A DNA stretch of 7,248 bases, from assembly GCA_030042795.1 (NCBI GenBank), contig JASHYZ010000206.1:1-7248 (forward strand), given 5' to 3'. A program made the translations under genes and the position numbers. The stretch's first letter is position 1. Each line of letters opens with the position of its first letter. This DNA comes from Terriglobia bacterium (GTDB lineage Bacteria > Acidobacteriota > Terriglobia > UBA7540). The notes beneath the pieces are model-generated. The model had not been told where the DNA came from, ran no database searches, and saw only the letters and a list, made by a program, of their open reading frames with translations. Below are positions 5,403-7,248 of this stretch, one piece after another.

Positions 5403-5705
5403 ATGACTTTTCTTGACACTCATTACCACCTCGCCCGCAGCCTCACCAGCGACGAACTCGAACGGGTGAGCACACTCTCGACGCTCTATGGAATTCGCAA
5501 AATCGATTTCGAGGGCGATGACCTGGTGATTGAATACGACGCCTCGCGCATCCATGAGGCGGAAGTGCTGGCCGCTGTGCGCCGCACCGGCATTCCGGCG
5601 GCCGCGGAAAAGTCGATTCCGCTGGGCGGCTTCGATTACACGGGCGAGTTTAAGGACTACGCCTGGCCGACTTCTGGCGTGAGCCCGGTGAACCAGAAGC
5701 CCTGA
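5403..5705 (+). CDS. HMA-fold-like small protein lacking metal-binding cysteines
   Basis: This 100-residue protein has no cysteine at all. Residues about 5-64 (from THYHLARSLTSDELERVSTL, then YGIRKIDFEGDDLVIEYDA, then an EAEVLAAVRRTGI helix) follow the beta-alpha-beta-beta-alpha pattern of heavy-metal-associated (HMA) domains, including the G-I-x-x-I-D-F and the closing ...AVRRTGI. The CxxC loop that binds copper in HMA proteins is replaced by R-S-L-T-S-D. Residues 65-100 are Gly/Pro/aromatic-rich and probably extended. No signal peptide or membrane span is seen. The ATG at 5403 was preferred over the one 10 codons upstream because the extra residues fall in repeat DNA and GGAGG (11 nt upstream) precedes 5403. 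I do not recognise the family; a regulatory or protein-binding role is only a guess. Confidence 0.7.
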   Translation: MTFLDTHYHLARSLTSDELERVSTLSTLYGIRKIDFEGDDLVIEYDASRIHEAEVLAAVRRTGIPAAAEKSIPLGGFDYTGEFKDYAWPTSGVSPVNQKP

Positions 5706-5726
5706 GCATTGCTGATTGAGCGATTA

Positions 5727-5782
5727 GTGATTTGTGATTGATCTTGACAAGCGGGCCTTCTACTTGCTCAATCACAAATTAC
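5727..5782. repeat. AT-rich hairpin between the HMA-like gene and the peptidase
   Basis: A 15-nt inverted pair (5727-5741 with 5768-5782) matches at 14 positions plus one G-T wobble, with a 26-nt loop. The core ATTTGTGATTGA / TCAATCACAAAT is perfect. It starts 22 nt after the stop of the upstream gene, where a terminator would sit, but no T-run follows. The loop holds the TTGACA at 5744. Confidence 0.65.
5744..5772 (+). promoter_or_regulatory. Weak candidate promoter for the S9 peptidase gene
   Basis: A perfect TTGACA (5744-5749) with a 17-bp spacer leads to CTCAAT (5767-5772), which matches only three of six -10 bases. It lies in the loop and right arm of the 5727-5782 hairpin, about 60 nt before the peptidase start. 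It may be chance. Confidence 0.25.
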
Positions 5783-5796
5783 AAAATTGCAAATAT

Positions 5797-5824
5797 CGCA
5801 AATCAGAAATCGCAAATCACAAAT
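5797..5824. repeat. 14-bp tandem direct repeat just before the peptidase start
   Basis: Two adjacent copies, CGCAAATCAGAAAT (5797-5810) and CGCAAATCACAAAT (5811-5824), differ at one base. A degenerate partial copy (TTGCAAATAT) precedes them. This is a purine-rich, AT-rich tract next to a start codon. The upstream candidate ATG at 5823 overlaps its last bases. Confidence 0.65.
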
Positions 5825-5834
5825 GCGAGCGCTT

Positions 5835-7248
5835 ATGCATCGAATCCTCATCTGGCTCGCCGTTCCTCTGATGTGGCTCGTCGCGGTTCACTGGCTTGGC
5901 GGCGCCGATAGGCCGCCGCTCACCCTGGACGAATTCTTCAACTCAACTGAATTCAACAACGTGGTTCTTTCTCCTGACGGCCACGCGGTAGTGATCCAAA
6001 CCACTCGTCCCGACTGGGACCGGAACCGCTTCCGCACTGACCTGTGGCTGTATCGTGATGCGGGTGGCGGCCAGGCGCCGGCGGGCCCCGCGGGCCTCGT
6101 CCCGCTGACTCAGTCCGGGCACGATTCCGAGCCTCAGTGGTCGCCTGACAGCCGCTGGGTGGGCTTCATCTCAGACAGGGTGACGCCGGGGCCAATCCCG
6201 GAGGAGCAGGCAGCAGAGAAGGATGATGAGGAACCCGCCGGTCAAGTGTGGGTGATTGCTGCCGGCGGCGGCGAAGCCTTTCCGCTGACGCAGGGCAAAG
6301 AGGAAGTGCATGCTTTCACGTGGTCGGCCGACTCGCGCTCTATCTATTTTGCGACACTCACGCCCAAGAGCACGGAGGAGGAAGAAGCTTACAAGAAACA
6401 GTGGAAAGACGTGATTCAATTCCGTGAGTCCGAACGCGGCGACACCATCTTCAAGATTGACTTGGCAGACGTTCTGACCGCCGCCACCGCGCCCGCGCCG
6501 GACGACAAGGCCCAGAAGCCGCGGACTGTGTGCACGACGCCGTGGCGCGTGAAGCAGCTAACCGCCTCGCCGGACGGGCACAATCTCGCCTTTAATACGG
6601 ACTCCCGGTCCGAGCGGCAGGAATCTCTCGATGCCTACAATATCGAGTTGGTTGATCTGCCATCCGGCGCCGTCTGTCTGCTGAGCCACACTCAGGCCGT
6701 TTATGGAAATCTGGCGTGGTCGCCGGACAGCCGGAGTGTGTTTTTCTCGTCTCTGAACGGCTCCGTGGAGGGCCCTTACCAGGACCTGCAGCCGCGCGTC
6801 TATTCGGTGAGCATCGCGGGTGCCTCGGGCCCGACTGGCGCGCCCGTCAAGGCGCACATGCGCTGGGGCAGGGATTTCGAAGGTGCGCTGGAAGATTACG
6901 CCGTGTTGCCCCACGGGGGGTTGCTGATAGCCGGCCGCCTAGGCACTGAGGTTCAGCCCTATAGGCAGGCGGACGGCGCCGCACCGCTCTTGCGGCAGAC
7001 AGGTCAGGCTGGCACCTATAAGACCCTCGCGACAGCGAAGGATTCCAGCCGCGTGGCTTTTGTCTACTCATCGCTGCAGCAGCCGGAGGAAGTGTACCTC
7101 GCCGATAGCCTCAATGAGCTTGACAAAGCCCGCCCTATCACCGCCTTCAACCATCTTTTCAATTCGCGGGCGCTTCCTGAGGGCAAGCCGTATCGCTGGA
7201 AGGCTGACGACGGCGTTACGGTGGAAGGCATGCTGATCTACCCTCCCG
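5835..7248 (+). CDS. S9-family (prolyl oligopeptidase-like) peptidase, N-terminal part
   Basis: This frame is open from 5835 to the right edge (471 codons, no stop). It starts MHRILIWLAVPLMWLVAVHW, a signal peptide or membrane anchor, so the enzyme is probably exported. Next come repeated PD40/beta-propeller strands: LSPDGHAVVI (45-54), WSPDSRWVGFISD (102-114), WSADSRSIYFAT (163-174), SPDGHNLAFNTD (245-256) and WSPDSRSVFFSS (295-306). At about 449-471, PEGKPYRWKADDGVTVEGML begins the alpha/beta-hydrolase domain, as in acylaminoacyl-peptidase and dipeptidyl-peptidase relatives. The catalytic Ser, Asp and His lie beyond the edge, so activity cannot be judged. The propeller in this family restricts access to small peptides. 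An in-frame ATG at 5823 (MRALMHRI) is an alternative start; neither has a strong Shine-Dalgarno, and GAG five nt before 5835 slightly favours the later one. Confidence 0.88.
   Translation, partial: MHRILIWLAVPLMWLVAVHWLGGADRPPLTLDEFFNSTEFNNVVLSPDGHAVVIQTTRPDWDRNRFRTDLWLYRDAGGGQAPAGPAGLVPLTQSGHDSEPQWSPDSRWVGFISDRVTPGPIPEEQAAEKDDEEPAGQVWVIAAGGGEAFPLTQGKEEVHAFTWSADSRSIYFATLTPKSTEEEEAYKKQWKDVIQFRESERGDTIFKIDLADVLTAATAPAPDDKAQKPRTVCTTPWRVKQLTASPDGHNLAFNTDSRSERQESLDAYNIELVDLPSGAVCLLSHTQAVYGNLAWSPDSRSVFFSSLNGSVEGPYQDLQPRVYSVSIAGASGPTGAPVKAHMRWGRDFEGALEDYAVLPHGGLLIAGRLGTEVQPYRQADGAAPLLRQTGQAGTYKTLATAKDSSRVAFVYSSLQQPEEVYLADSLNELDKARPITAFNHLFNSRALPEGKPYRWKADDGVTVEGMLIYPP

Noticed and set aside
5727..5782. 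Intrinsic terminator after the HMA-like gene
   Set aside because: The stem is AT-rich and no T-run follows it, so the hairpin is listed only as a repeat.

Overview
The window is GC-rich bacterial DNA, most likely from an Acidobacteriota genome or a close relative. That is an inference. It rests on an unusually long two-part MacB/FtsX-type permease with the N-terminal signature and the ...DP..ALR.E ending of the acidobacterial 'ADOP' family, an S9-family peptidase, and families of dispersed palindromes. No rRNA or complete tRNA is present to test it.

Layout. (1) 1-191, minus strand: the first 23 codons of a gene resembling trigger factor (tig) run off the left edge, with a sigma70-like promoter at 164-191 and a leader of about 90 nt. 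(2) 231-326: a compact inverted-repeat element with 29-30 nt arms. (3) 413-1135, minus: a hypothetical envelope protein whose reading frame does not join the best ribosome-binding site/ATG, so its start is uncertain or broken. (4) 1305-1547, plus: the 5' end of a second ADOP-type permease, truncated and running head-on into the 3' end of the next gene. (5) 1471-4068, minus: an intact 865-residue ADOP permease with an unusual Asn/Ala/Leu/Val/Pro repeat insertion. (6) 4349-4515, plus: a frameshifted, truncated 5' remnant of a secreted DUF1343 (NamZ-like) gene. (7) 4510-4770, minus: a 7Fe-type ferredoxin, with a perfect 16-bp palindrome upstream. (8) 4876-5370: a nested set of inverted repeats. 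(9) 5403-5705, plus: a 100-residue HMA-fold-like protein without cysteines. (10) 5727-5824: hairpin and tandem repeats. (11) 5835-7248, plus: the propeller part of an S9 peptidase running off the right edge.

The genes do not form one operon or pathway. Neighbours are separated by repeats and gene remnants and change strand often, which looks like a rearranged accessory stretch. The intact genes suggest separate jobs: protein folding, membrane transport or envelope work, electron transfer, and peptide hydrolysis outside the cytoplasm. I saw no convincing new multi-gene system. The oddest points are the two gene remnants that each end at the stop codon of an opposing intact gene, the nested repeat block, and the permease insertion.
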